DNA of 64,000 nt from Micromonospora chokoriensis (GTDB lineage Bacteria; Actinomycetota; Actinomycetes; Mycobacteriales; Micromonosporaceae), in NCBI RefSeq assembly GCF_000718555.1, contig NZ_JOAN01000007.1, forward strand, positions 1-64,000. The letters are read 5' to 3'. Both the position numbers and the translations under genes were made by a program. Every line of letters begins with the position of its first letter. Positions within the stretch are counted from its first letter, which is position 1. Under the pieces are notes generated by a model that was not told the origin of the DNA, did no database searches, and saw only the letters and a list, made by a program, of their open reading frames with translations. Positions 44,081-51,878 of the stretch are shown piece by piece.

Positions 44081-44154
44081 CGCGATCTTGCACTTTCTGA
44101 CCCGACAGACCGGGTCACGCAGGGCATATCGTCAGCAGAAAGTGCAAGATCGCG
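44081..44154. repeat. long hairpin, class C (copy 2)
   Basis: Perfect 19 bp arms CGCGATCTTGCACTTTCTG (44081-44099) and its complement (44136-44154) flank a 36 nt loop. It begins 28 nt past the YebC stop codon. The arms match the copy at 14369-14437 in sequence, but the loop differs. Confidence 0.9.
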
Positions 44155-44182
44155 CTGGGGGTTGCCAGTGAGGAGGCTCGGC

Positions 44183-44803
44183 GTGGTGGTGGAACGGTTC
44201 GCGGCTGGTGACACCGTGGTGCGGCGTGAGGTGCTGCGCGGCGAGGTCTGGTTCGGCTGCCCGACGATCTGCGTCGAGGATTCGCCCGAGTTGCTCGCCC
44301 TCTACCTCCCACCGGGGGCCGAGTTCGGCTTCCCGCAGACCGGCGTCTTCCCATGTGGGCGGCACCCGTGGGAGACCGCCGGGCACCGCTCCTGGTCGGG
44401 CCATGGCAAGTTGATGCTGCAACGCCCCGGTGAGGCGCACTCGCTCGACGTGTTCTGGACGGGGCCGGGGCGTGACTTCGCCGGCTGGTACTTCAACCTC
44501 CAGGACCCGTTTCGGCGTACGCCGATCGGGGTGGACACCCTGGACCACGAGCTGGACCTGTGGTGGGCCGCGGACGCCGACCGGTACGTCTGGAAGGACG
44601 TCGAGATGTTCGCCCAGCGCCTCGTCGAGGGGCGTTACCCGGGTATGGGAGACGCCATCCAGGCCGAGGGCGACCGGATCGCCGCGCTGCTCGATCAGGG
44701 CGAGCGCTGGTGGAACCCGGCGTGGGCGCAGTGGCAGCCCGACCCCGCCTGGGCGGCGCCCCCGCTGCCCGCCGGCTGGGATCAGGTGCCACCCGCGCGC
44801 TGA
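44183..44803 (+). CDS. DUF402-domain protein
   Basis: A 206-residue protein. GTG 44183 is chosen because AGGAGG lies 7 nt before it; upstream codons to 44162 are also open. DUF402 hallmarks: LDVFWTGPGRDFAGWYFNLQDPFRRTPIGVDTLDHELDLWW (in part) with the acidic pair D...E around residues 120-130 and a WKDVEMF segment. Family members are predicted RNA or nucleotide phosphatase-like proteins. Convergent with the HTH protein gene, 12 bp between stops. Confidence 0.82.
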   Translation: MVVERFAAGDTVVRREVLRGEVWFGCPTICVEDSPELLALYLPPGAEFGFPQTGVFPCGRHPWETAGHRSWSGHGKLMLQRPGEAHSLDVFWTGPGRDFAGWYFNLQDPFRRTPIGVDTLDHELDLWWAADADRYVWKDVEMFAQRLVEGRYPGMGDAIQAEGDRIAALLDQGERWWNPAWAQWQPDPAWAAPPLPAGWDQVPPAR

Positions 44804-44815
44804 GCCGCGCCGTGG

Positions 44816-45808
44816 TCAGGTTCCCGGCAGCGCGTCGACCAGGAAGACTTGATCCGGGCCGCCGGTGCACGGCTCGACAAGCGCCTCGGCCGACACGTCG
44901 GTGGCGTCGTCGCGCAGGCCGACGCACAGGTCGCTACGGTCGGGCCGGATGCGGTACGTGCCGGGCGCCGCTCCGGTCGACTCGAAGCGGAACACCTGCT
45001 TCGACCTGCTCGCGCTGCAGTCTTCGTCGTCGTAGGGTTCGAGCAGGTTCCGGCCGGGATCAGCCTCGCGGACGGTGAGACAGCCCTTCCCGTGTACCGG
45101 GTGTTCCCAGTTGATGAAGTACAGCCCGTCGGCCACCGGTTCCAGCGAGGTGTCCGGTGGGGTGGCCTGCGTGCAGGGTCGTTGGACCGCTATCTCCTTG
45201 TCGTACGCGCCGGTGCGGTCGCGTCCCTCGGTGAGGCAGAGGTGCGGGCTGCGGACGGGGCGGATCTGGCTGCGCCCCGCGCTCGGCGTGCTCGACGAAC
45301 GGGCGTCGCTACCCGCCGACGCGGCCGGATCGGCAGGTGGCGTTCCGTCGTCCGGCCGCTGGATCCAGAAGCCCACGCCGAGCGCGGCCAGCAGGGCGGC
45401 GACGACCAGCAACGCCAGCGGCGCGGGCCGCGCGAACCAGCGTGGGCGACCCGCGCTGGGGCCCTCCGGGGCCACGGTCGTGACCGTGTCGACCGGCGGG
45501 AGGTCCGGTGCCGGCGATGTCGGGACGAACTCACCGGCTGCGATGCGGTGCCGCGCCCGCAGCCACACCTCGACCTGTTCCTGCGCGCCGCAGGCGCGGA
45601 CGAACGCGGCCACCACCTCGGCTCGCGGCAGGGTGGATCGGCGCAGGATGTCGGCGGCCGTGCTGCGGGCCAGGACGTCACCGGCTGCGGCCGCGCGCTG
45701 CTCCAGTTGCCGGTACGTCAGGCGGGACCGGTCCTTGAGTTGGCGCAGCAGGTCGACGAACTCCGCCGGGTCGGCCGCCTCGTCCGGTCGTATGTCCCCC
45801 GTGGTCAT
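44816..45808 (-). CDS. HTH-transmembrane protein with ricin-like outer domain
   Basis: A 330-residue protein from ATG 45808 (MTTGDIRPDEAADPAEF). The N-terminal XRE-like helix-turn-helix (about 15-85) has LLRQLKDRSRLTYRQLEQRAA and LPRAEVVAAFVRACG. A Pro-rich stretch and one transmembrane helix (about 122-144, LALLVVAALLAALGVGFW) follow. The exported C-terminal domain (about 180-330) has repeated C-L...C spacing with QVFRFES and DQVFLVD, resembling a beta-trefoil lectin. It looks like a membrane-bound one-component sensor or regulator. The ligand is unknown. Divergent from a protein with the same N-terminal plan. Confidence 0.7.
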   Translation of the reverse strand: MTTGDIRPDEAADPAEFVDLLRQLKDRSRLTYRQLEQRAAAAGDVLARSTAADILRRSTLPRAEVVAAFVRACGAQEQVEVWLRARHRIAAGEFVPTSPAPDLPPVDTVTTVAPEGPSAGRPRWFARPAPLALLVVAALLAALGVGFWIQRPDDGTPPADPAASAGSDARSSSTPSAGRSQIRPVRSPHLCLTEGRDRTGAYDKEIAVQRPCTQATPPDTSLEPVADGLYFINWEHPVHGKGCLTVREADPGRNLLEPYDDEDCSASRSKQVFRFESTGAAPGTYRIRPDRSDLCVGLRDDATDVSAEALVEPCTGGPDQVFLVDALPGT

Positions 45809-45849
45809 CGCCCGATTGTCCAGACACCCCGGGCTCGGGTGCAAACCGG

Positions 45850-45889
45850 GTCCGGGTCACTGTCCGACGTGGTCGGACATAACCCGGAC
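45850..45889. promoter_or_regulatory. nested palindrome in the divergent HTH-gene promoter
   Basis: Outer arms GTCCGGGT / ACCCGGAC (45850-45857 / 45882-45889) enclose inner arms TGTCCGAC / GTCGGACA (45861-45868 / 45872-45879). Further CGGACA copies lie at about 45886, 45914, 46013 and 46023. It is 41 bp from the left gene start. Candidate operator for one or both HTH proteins. Confidence 0.6.
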
Positions 45890-46063
45890 AGGGGCTACTG
45901 AGCTGCCCGGACATTGCACCTCTGGTACCAGGGCATTGTTCCGGCCGGTCGGCATGTCTAGCGTCGTTTCTCGATGGCCGCGCCGCCAACGGGCGTTCGG
46001 CCGCCGGGCTCGGACAGCTACCGGACAGGCCCGAAGGACATTGTCGACACGGGGGAGATTTCG

Positions 46064-47095
46064 ATGGATGACGCTGCCCGTGAACCGGGGACGGCGATCG
46101 AGTACGTGGCGCTCCTGCGTGACATGCGTCGACGCTCCGGGCTCACCTACCGGGAAATCTCCAGGCGGGCCTCGTCGGTGGGGCACTGGCTGCCGCCGAG
46201 CACCCTCGCCACGATGCTGGGCCGGACGACGCTGCCCCGGGAACGCACCGTCGTGGCGTTGTTGGTGGCCTGCGGTGCGACGACGGAGGACACCCAGCGG
46301 TTCGTGGCCGTGCGTCGGGACATCGAGGCCCGCCTGAGCGAGCGGGAGCACGACGAGACCCAGGTGGCGCAGCACAGCGTGGTGACGCCATCGACGGAGG
46401 GCGACCCGCCCGTGGCTGTCGACCCACCCCCCACGTCCGTGGTGGAGGGGCCGACGCCCCAGGTGCCCCGACCGGCCCGCCGACGGCTTCGGTTGACGGT
46501 GTTCGCGCTGCTCGGCGCATTGACGGTTGGCGCGTCCGGTGTGCTGGTGTCCCAGCTGGGCCGCCCGGACGGGCCGACCGACGCCTGCCCGCCGATCCTG
46601 CGCCAGGGCATGTACGGCCCGTGCGTGCTGAACCTCCAGGAGCAACTGGTGGCGAGCGGGCTGCCGGTGGCGGCGGATGGCTGGTTCGGCCCGGACACCA
46701 CCAGCCGGGTGATGGCCTTCCAGGCGCTGGGTGGGCTGCCGGTCAGCGGCACCGCCGACGGTCAGGTCCTCGACGAGCTGGCGGGCGCTCCGGTGGCGAC
46801 GGTCGTGTGGCCGGAGGACCGGATCCGCAAGCACATGCGCGAGTTGTTCCCGGAGGATCCGGCCGGGGCGATCGAGCTGGCCCGGTGCCTGTCCGGGCTG
46901 GACCCGCATCGGGTGGAGGTCCGAGCGGACGGGTCACGACGCTGGGGGCTGTTCCAGTTCAGCGATATGGAGGTGTCGCGGTTCGGCGCGGACCGTCGGA
47001 CCGCACTGGACCCGAGGTGGAGCATTCGGGCAGCGCGGAATGTCTGGTTACGCAACGGCGGCTTCGGCCAGTGGCAGTGCGATTCCGTCAGGTGA
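46064..47095 (+). CDS. HTH-transmembrane protein with peptidoglycan-binding and degenerate transglycosylase domains
   Basis: A 343-residue protein. ATG 46064 has GGGGGAG upstream. An N-terminal XRE-like HTH (about 12-85, VALLRDMRRRSGLTYREISRRAS) is followed by one transmembrane helix (about 143-163). An exported peptidoglycan-binding domain (about 180-245, LQEQLVASGLPVAADGWFGPDT) and a lysozyme-like transglycosylase fold (about 260-343) with RRWGLFQFS complete it. The position where lytic transglycosylases have the catalytic Glu (C-E-S) reads CLSG, so it is probably inactive and a wall sensor. Divergent partner at 44816-45808. Confidence 0.75.
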   Translation: MDDAAREPGTAIEYVALLRDMRRRSGLTYREISRRASSVGHWLPPSTLATMLGRTTLPRERTVVALLVACGATTEDTQRFVAVRRDIEARLSEREHDETQVAQHSVVTPSTEGDPPVAVDPPPTSVVEGPTPQVPRPARRRLRLTVFALLGALTVGASGVLVSQLGRPDGPTDACPPILRQGMYGPCVLNLQEQLVASGLPVAADGWFGPDTTSRVMAFQALGGLPVSGTADGQVLDELAGAPVATVVWPEDRIRKHMRELFPEDPAGAIELARCLSGLDPHRVEVRADGSRRWGLFQFSDMEVSRFGADRRTALDPRWSIRAARNVWLRNGGFGQWQCDSVR

Positions 47096-47104
47096 CGGCA
47101 CGCC

Positions 47105-47138
47105 GCTCCCCGTCCGGTCCGAGGACCGGACGGGGAGC
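47105..47138. terminator. bidirectional terminator hairpin
   Basis: Perfect 15 bp arms GCTCCCCGTCCGGTC / GACCGGACGGGGAGC with a 4 nt loop, between convergent stops at 47095 and 47163. Confidence 0.85.
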
Positions 47139-47162
47139 CCCCCGTTCACGCCGCCGTACGAC

Positions 47163-48953
47163 TCACGGTCGCAGCCGGTTGGCGTACACGTATGCGCCCA
47201 CCGAACGGCCAGTGGCGAGCCCGGCGTCCGCGTCGAACCGGTAGTGCACACCGAGGTAGATCCGGCTCATCGCGTTCTCCTCGGCGGCGTCGTCGAAGCC
47301 GGTCATCTGCCGGACGACCCCCACGGCGTGCGGATCGTCGGTGGTGGCGTCGAAGGCGATCGCGTCGGTGCCGAAGAACCGCTGCATCACCGCCGACCAG
47401 GCCCCCGCGAAGGTGGCGTGCCCGGAGACGTAGGCCGGGAAGGCCGGCGTGTACGGCACGCCCTCGCGGTTCTGCGACAGTGGCTGCCAACCAGGGCCCT
47501 CCGTCGCCTCGATGGCGGTCACCGGCCGCCACAGGTCGATCGGCGTCTGGTACTTGGCATCCCAGGCGGCGATGGCGGCGTCGGCGAGCGCGAGCGCGAC
47601 CAGCCCGAAGAGCCGGGCGTTGGCCAGGATGCCGAGCTGACGTTGCTCCGACACGATCCGGGTGTGCGCGAAGAGTTGACCCGGCGGCTTGTACGTGCCC
47701 CCCAGGTCGTTGGCCCAGAAGAACGCGATCTGCGTCTGCTCGGCGGTCCGCAGCGTCGACGTGCGACCGCCGTAGTCGCGGATCTCCTGCACCTGGGTGC
47801 GGTATTCCGACTTGCCGAGCAGGTCGGCGTACCCGGTGGCGCCGGCCGGTAGGCCTGGGCGGAACTGTCGACCGGAGGTGAGTGCGAACGGCGTGACCAA
47901 ACCCCAGTTCGGGCTGACCGCCGCCTTGCCGTTGGTCGGCCGCCACGACCCGGGTACGCCGTCCAGCTGGTACGGCGTGCTGTTGCCGGAGCCGTCGTTG
48001 GCGCGGGCCTGGAGGTTCGCGGCGGCCGCCGCCGCGCCGACGGTGTCACCACGGGCGACCTCGGCGGTGTTCACCCCGGACGGCCGGCGGGCGACAGCGC
48101 CGGCGAGGGCCTGGGAGTACGACTGGCCCTGGCCGCTGTACAGGGCGGTCAGCACGTCGTACGCGGCCCGGTCGATGGCCGCGTGCAGCGAGGGTGCCAC
48201 GACGTTGTCCATGGTGCCCGGATAGCTGACCGGCACCCGGACCCGATAGGGGTTGCCCACTCCGGTGACCGAGACGGCGGCGTCGTGCATCGCCGCGTGC
48301 AGGATGGCTGCCTCCCGCGAGGAGGTGGTGGGCGGCAGGTCCAGCGCCCGGTAGGTGGCCAGCAGGACACCGTTCCAGTACAGGATCGGGTCGGTGGCCG
48401 GGTCGACGGCCAACGGGGTGAGCGAGATGTTGTCCAGCCGCACGGTAGAGGCCGCGTGCGCGCCGAGGTGGAACAGGAGCACCGCCTTCGGGTCACCGAA
48501 CGGGGACACGAAGTCGAACGTGAACCGGCGCATCGAGGACGTCAGCGCGACGGTCTGGTCGACCGCTGAGGTGAACGGCGTGTCCACCCGGGAGACCGAG
48601 ACGCGCAGGGAACGGTTGACGTCGGCGGAGGCGTCGAACTGCAACCGGTACGGCTGCGCGGCCGTCACCCCGAACTCGAAGTGACCGACCAGGTCCTCCC
48701 AGACGGGCTTGCCGACCGTCGCGCTGGTGCGGACGCGCAGTTGCCCGGCGTTGACCGTCGTGCTGGTCGAGGAGAGCCGGGTCCACCAGGGCTGGGTGCT
48801 GCCGTTGTCGAACGTGCCGTTGAGGATCAGGTCGCCCGCTGCGGCGGCGACCGGCGCCTGCCGCACGAGGGCCGTGAGGGTGCTGGCGAGGGCGACCGCG
48901 AGCACCGCGCTGAGCAGTCGACGGAGTTGTCGTGCGTTGATCGGTGGGGACAT
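47163..48953 (-). CDS. secreted vanadium haloperoxidase/PAP2-family enzyme with N-terminal carbohydrate-binding-like domain
   Basis: A 596-residue protein from ATG 48953 (MSPPINARQLRRLL), with GGAAAGG upstream. A signal peptide (about 1-40) ends near VAAAAG. A CBM4/9-like beta-sandwich (about 42-180) begins DLILNGTFDNGSTQPWW. The C-terminal half is the vanadate-dependent haloperoxidase/PAP2 core: lysine/arginine motif KYQTPIDLWRPV near 475, YVSGHATFAG near 512, and SRIYLGVHYRFDAD near 568, so all anion-binding motifs are present. It could be a haloperoxidase or an acid phosphatase; the motifs alone do not decide. Confidence 0.82.
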   Translation of the reverse strand: MSPPINARQLRRLLSAVLAVALASTLTALVRQAPVAAAAGDLILNGTFDNGSTQPWWTRLSSTSTTVNAGQLRVRTSATVGKPVWEDLVGHFEFGVTAAQPYRLQFDASADVNRSLRVSVSRVDTPFTSAVDQTVALTSSMRRFTFDFVSPFGDPKAVLLFHLGAHAASTVRLDNISLTPLAVDPATDPILYWNGVLLATYRALDLPPTTSSREAAILHAAMHDAAVSVTGVGNPYRVRVPVSYPGTMDNVVAPSLHAAIDRAAYDVLTALYSGQGQSYSQALAGAVARRPSGVNTAEVARGDTVGAAAAAANLQARANDGSGNSTPYQLDGVPGSWRPTNGKAAVSPNWGLVTPFALTSGRQFRPGLPAGATGYADLLGKSEYRTQVQEIRDYGGRTSTLRTAEQTQIAFFWANDLGGTYKPPGQLFAHTRIVSEQRQLGILANARLFGLVALALADAAIAAWDAKYQTPIDLWRPVTAIEATEGPGWQPLSQNREGVPYTPAFPAYVSGHATFAGAWSAVMQRFFGTDAIAFDATTDDPHAVGVVRQMTGFDDAAEENAMSRIYLGVHYRFDADAGLATGRSVGAYVYANRLRP

Positions 48954-49025
48954 CGAGAGCCTTTCCGGTCCGGGGCGGCGACGACCAGGTCGTGGCCGTG
49001 AGGATCGGCTCACCGTAGGAGTGTT

Positions 49026-49054
49026 AGCGCTGTTCACAGCCTCCGAACAGCGCT
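49026..49054 (-). promoter_or_regulatory. inverted repeat upstream of the haloperoxidase-like gene
   Basis: Perfect 10 bp arms AGCGCTGTTC / GAACAGCGCT separated by 9 nt. On the minus strand it is followed at once by TAACAC, a possible -10, about 70 nt before the start codon. It probably is a repressor or activator site. Confidence 0.5.
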
Positions 49055-49072
49055 CGGAACGGTGCCGTACGA

Positions 49073-49113
49073 CAGCGGGCGCCGGCATCCGATCAGGACA
49101 CCGACGCCCGCTG
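49073..49113 (-). terminator. terminator of the ABC transporter operon
   Basis: 18 nt arms CAGCGGGCGCCGGCATCC / GGACACCGACGCCCGCTG pair with three mismatches around a 5 nt loop, 16 nt past the stop at 49130. Confidence 0.65.
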
Positions 49114-49129
49114 CGGACGATCCGTCGAC

Positions 49130-50191
49130 TCAGCCGATCGTCTCCCGTTCCCGCCAGGCGGTTCGCAGCGAGGTCCGGCCGTTGGTGCGCAGCAGCGACC
49201 CCTCGTACACCCGGGCCCCGGCGAGGAGGAACGCGCCGGCGGCGAGCAGCAGGATGACAAGCGAGACGACCGGCTCCCAGGCGGCCGCGTCGCCGGTGAA
49301 CAGCCGCAGCGGCATGGCCGTCGGCGACGAGAACGGCAGGTAGGACAGCACCCGCATCGCGGTGGCGTTGTCGTTCAGGAAGATCACCGCGAAGAACGGC
49401 AGCATGACGGCGAGCTGCACCGGCGTCGACACGGCGGCGATGTCCTCCTGCCGGTTGGCCAGCGCGCCGGCCGCCGCCCACATGGCGGCGAGCAGCACGA
49501 ACCCGACCAGGAAGAACGGCACGAACCAGCCGATCGCCGGGGCGAGCAGGGTGAGTAGACCCCCACTGTCGCCCATCTGCAACCCGATCACCGCCACCAC
49601 CGCGATCAACGCGATCTGCGCGAACGCCAGGATCGCCCCGGCCAGCACCTTCCCGGCCAGCAGGGCTCGGACCGGCACGGCGGCGACCAGGATCTCCACG
49701 ATCCGGGTCTGCTTCTCCTCGATGACGCTCTGCGCGATCTGCACACCGAACGTCTGCGAGGTGAGGAAGAAGACGAACGCGAAGACGAACGGCACCAGGA
49801 ACGCCACCACCGGGTCGACCGCGTCCGGGTCGAGCAGGCGTACGGTCGGCTGGCTGCTCAGGGCCCGGACCACGTCGTCGGGGGCGTCATCCATGGCCAG
49901 GACGGCTGGTCCGGCGACCACCGCGGCGTCCACGTCGTCGTCGCGGACGGCCTGCTCGGCGGCCCGGTCGTCGGGGACGACCCGGACCTCCAGCCCGGCG
50001 GCGCGCAGCGGCGCGGCCAGGCTTTCGGTCACCGCGACGGTGGACGGCCCGCCGGAGAACAGCGGCGGCAGGATGGTGCCCGCCGCGGCGATCAGTAGGA
50101 AGAACAGCGTGCCGAACAGAAACGTCCGGTCGCGGAGCTTGACCCGGATCTCGCGTTCGGCGACCAGCCGGGTGGCCTGGGTGACGTTCAC
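49130..50191 (-). CDS. ABC-2 type permease (NatB-like)
   Basis: A 353-residue membrane subunit. One N-terminal helix (about 24-46) is followed by an extracytoplasmic domain (about 50-125) and then five to six helices including VAFLVPFVFAFVFFLTSQ and VVSLVILLLAAGAFLLAG. EKQTRIVEILVAAVPVRALLAGK is the typical cytosolic coupling loop of NatB/YhaP permeases. Its ATG overlaps the ATPase stop (ATGA). Together they form a drug- or sodium-type exporter; substrate unknown. Confidence 0.87.
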   Translation of the reverse strand: MNVTQATRLVAEREIRVKLRDRTFLFGTLFFLLIAAAGTILPPLFSGGPSTVAVTESLAAPLRAAGLEVRVVPDDRAAEQAVRDDDVDAAVVAGPAVLAMDDAPDDVVRALSSQPTVRLLDPDAVDPVVAFLVPFVFAFVFFLTSQTFGVQIAQSVIEEKQTRIVEILVAAVPVRALLAGKVLAGAILAFAQIALIAVVAVIGLQMGDSGGLLTLLAPAIGWFVPFFLVGFVLLAAMWAAAGALANRQEDIAAVSTPVQLAVMLPFFAVIFLNDNATAMRVLSYLPFSSPTAMPLRLFTGDAAAWEPVVSLVILLLAAGAFLLAGARVYEGSLLRTNGRTSLRTAWRERETIG

Positions 50192-51081
50192 TGGGTGACC
50201 TCTCGGAAGATCTCGGTGAGCGAGGGGCTGACCGGGCGGAAGGCGCGGACCGGTCCACGGGCGAGGGCCGCCTGCAGCACGGGCTGCTCGTCGGTGCCGG
50301 CCGGCAGGTCGAAGATCACTCGCGCGCCGTCCAACTCGACGACTGTCACCCCGGGGTGGTCGCGTACCCAGCCGGCGTCGTGCTCCACGACCAGCTCGAA
50401 GCGGGGCACGGTGTACGAGTCGCGCAGCTGCTGCCGGCTCCCGGCGGCCCGGATCACCCCGTCGCCGATGATCACCAGGTCGTCGCAGAGACGCTCCACG
50501 ACGTCGAGCTGGTGACTGGAGAAGAGCACCGGCGCGCCAGCGGCGGCCCGTTCCCGCAGCACGGCGACGACGGTGTCCACGGCCAACGGGTCGAGGCCGG
50601 AGAACGGTTCGTCGAGCACCAGCACCTCGGGGTCGTGCACCAGCGCGGCGGCGATCTGGGCGCGCTGCTGGTTGCCCAACGACAGGGTCTCCAGCAGGTC
50701 GTCGCCGCGCTCACCGAGCCCGACCCGGTCCAGCAGCACGTCGGTGGAACGCCGTGCGGCGGCGGCGTCCAACCCGTGCAGCCGGCCCAGGTAGGTCACC
50801 TGCTCGCGGGTGGTCATCTTGGGGTAGAGGCCCCGCTCCTCCGGCATGTAGCCGAAGCGCCGACGGTCCTGCCGGGTCAGCGTCGTGCCACCCCAGCTCA
50901 CCTCACCGGCGTCGGGGGCGAGGACACCCAGGATGATCCGCATGGTGGTGGTCTTGCCGGCGCCGTTGGCGCCCACGAAACCGGTCATCCGACCGGCGGA
51001 CACCTCGAAGGACACGTTCCTGAGCACCTGACGGTCGCCGAAGCTGCGGTCGACGCCGTCGAGGCGAAGCGTTCTGGTCAC
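50188..51081 (-). CDS. ABC transporter ATP-binding protein (NatA-like)
   Basis: A 297-residue ATPase. Walker A GANGAGKTT near residue 38, signature LSLGNQQRAQ near 132, Walker B VLVLDEPFSGLD near 152, H-loop SSHQLD near 186. The C-terminal extension (about 215-297) is typical of the NatA/CcmA subfamily. The GTG start at 51081 has TAGCGT 6 nt upstream and no Shine-Dalgarno (leaderless). It is followed by the permease gene and preceded by a two-component system on the same strand, which may control it. Confidence 0.9.
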   Translation of the reverse strand: MTRTLRLDGVDRSFGDRQVLRNVSFEVSAGRMTGFVGANGAGKTTTMRIILGVLAPDAGEVSWGGTTLTRQDRRRFGYMPEERGLYPKMTTREQVTYLGRLHGLDAAAARRSTDVLLDRVGLGERGDDLLETLSLGNQQRAQIAAALVHDPEVLVLDEPFSGLDPLAVDTVVAVLRERAAAGAPVLFSSHQLDVVERLCDDLVIIGDGVIRAAGSRQQLRDSYTVPRFELVVEHDAGWVRDHPGVTVVELDGARVIFDLPAGTDEQPVLQAALARGPVRAFRPVSPSLTEIFREVTQ

Positions 51082-51161
51082 GCACTCACGCTAGATCGAT
51101 CGCGCCGCTGCGCCGTCCGCCCGGCGGGTGAGCGGGCGGGTCCACCTCGCGGCGGACGCCG

Positions 51162-51878
51162 TCACCCGCCCGGCCGGACCACGCCGTTCTCGTACGCGAA
51201 CACCACGGCCTGCACCCGGTCGCGCAGGCCGAGTTTGGCCAGCACCCGACTCACGTGCGTCTTCACCGTCGCCTCGCCCAGGTGGATGGTCGCGGCGATC
51301 TCCGCGTTGCTCGACCCGGCGGCGAGCAGCATCAGCACCTCCCGTTCGCGCGGGGTCAGCGCTGCCAACGCGGCGTCGGCGTCCGGGCCTCGGTGGGCGG
51401 TGCCCGCCGGGTCACCGGGGCGGGCGAACGTGGAGATCACCCGCCGGGTGATCTCCGGGGCGAGGAGCCCGTCGCCCCGGGCCAGCACCCGGATCGCCTC
51501 GACCAGCTCCTCCGGCGTGCCGTTCTTGAGCAGGAAGCCGCTGGCCCCGGCCCGCAGCGCGGCGAACAGGTAGTCGTCCCGGTCGAAGGTGGTGAGGATC
51601 AGCACCGCGGGCGCCCCGGGGCCGTCGGCGACGATCTGCCGGGTGGCCTCCAGGCCGTCCATCCCGGGCATCTCCACATCCATGAGTACGACGTCGGGGC
51701 GGGTGGCTCGGGTCATGCTGACGGCCCGTTCGCCGTCGGCGGCCTCACCGACCACCGCGATGTCGTCCTCCACCTCAAGGATGACCCGGAAGCCGGTACG
51801 GACGAGGTGCTGGTCGTCGGCGAGCAGCACCCGGACCAGCTGGCCCGGGTCCGGCGCGTGCTGTTCTGTCGCGCTCAC
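51162..51878 (-). CDS. NarL/LuxR-family response regulator
   Basis: A 238-residue regulator from GTG 51878 (VSATEQHAPDPGQ). The receiver domain has acidic pocket ADDQ near 18-20, phospho-Asp in LMDVEMPGMDG near 63, and FLLKNG with the conserved Lys. The C-terminal LuxR HTH has LTPREREVLMLLAAGSSNAEIA and ATVKTHVSRVLAKLGLRDR. The start overlaps the kinase stop (GTGA), so the pair is co-translated. It lies 80 bp before the NatA/NatB-like exporter genes, a common regulatory pairing. Confidence 0.92.
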   Translation of the reverse strand: MSATEQHAPDPGQLVRVLLADDQHLVRTGFRVILEVEDDIAVVGEAADGERAVSMTRATRPDVVLMDVEMPGMDGLEATRQIVADGPGAPAVLILTTFDRDDYLFAALRAGASGFLLKNGTPEELVEAIRVLARGDGLLAPEITRRVISTFARPGDPAGTAHRGPDADAALAALTPREREVLMLLAAGSSNAEIAATIHLGEATVKTHVSRVLAKLGLRDRVQAVVFAYENGVVRPGG

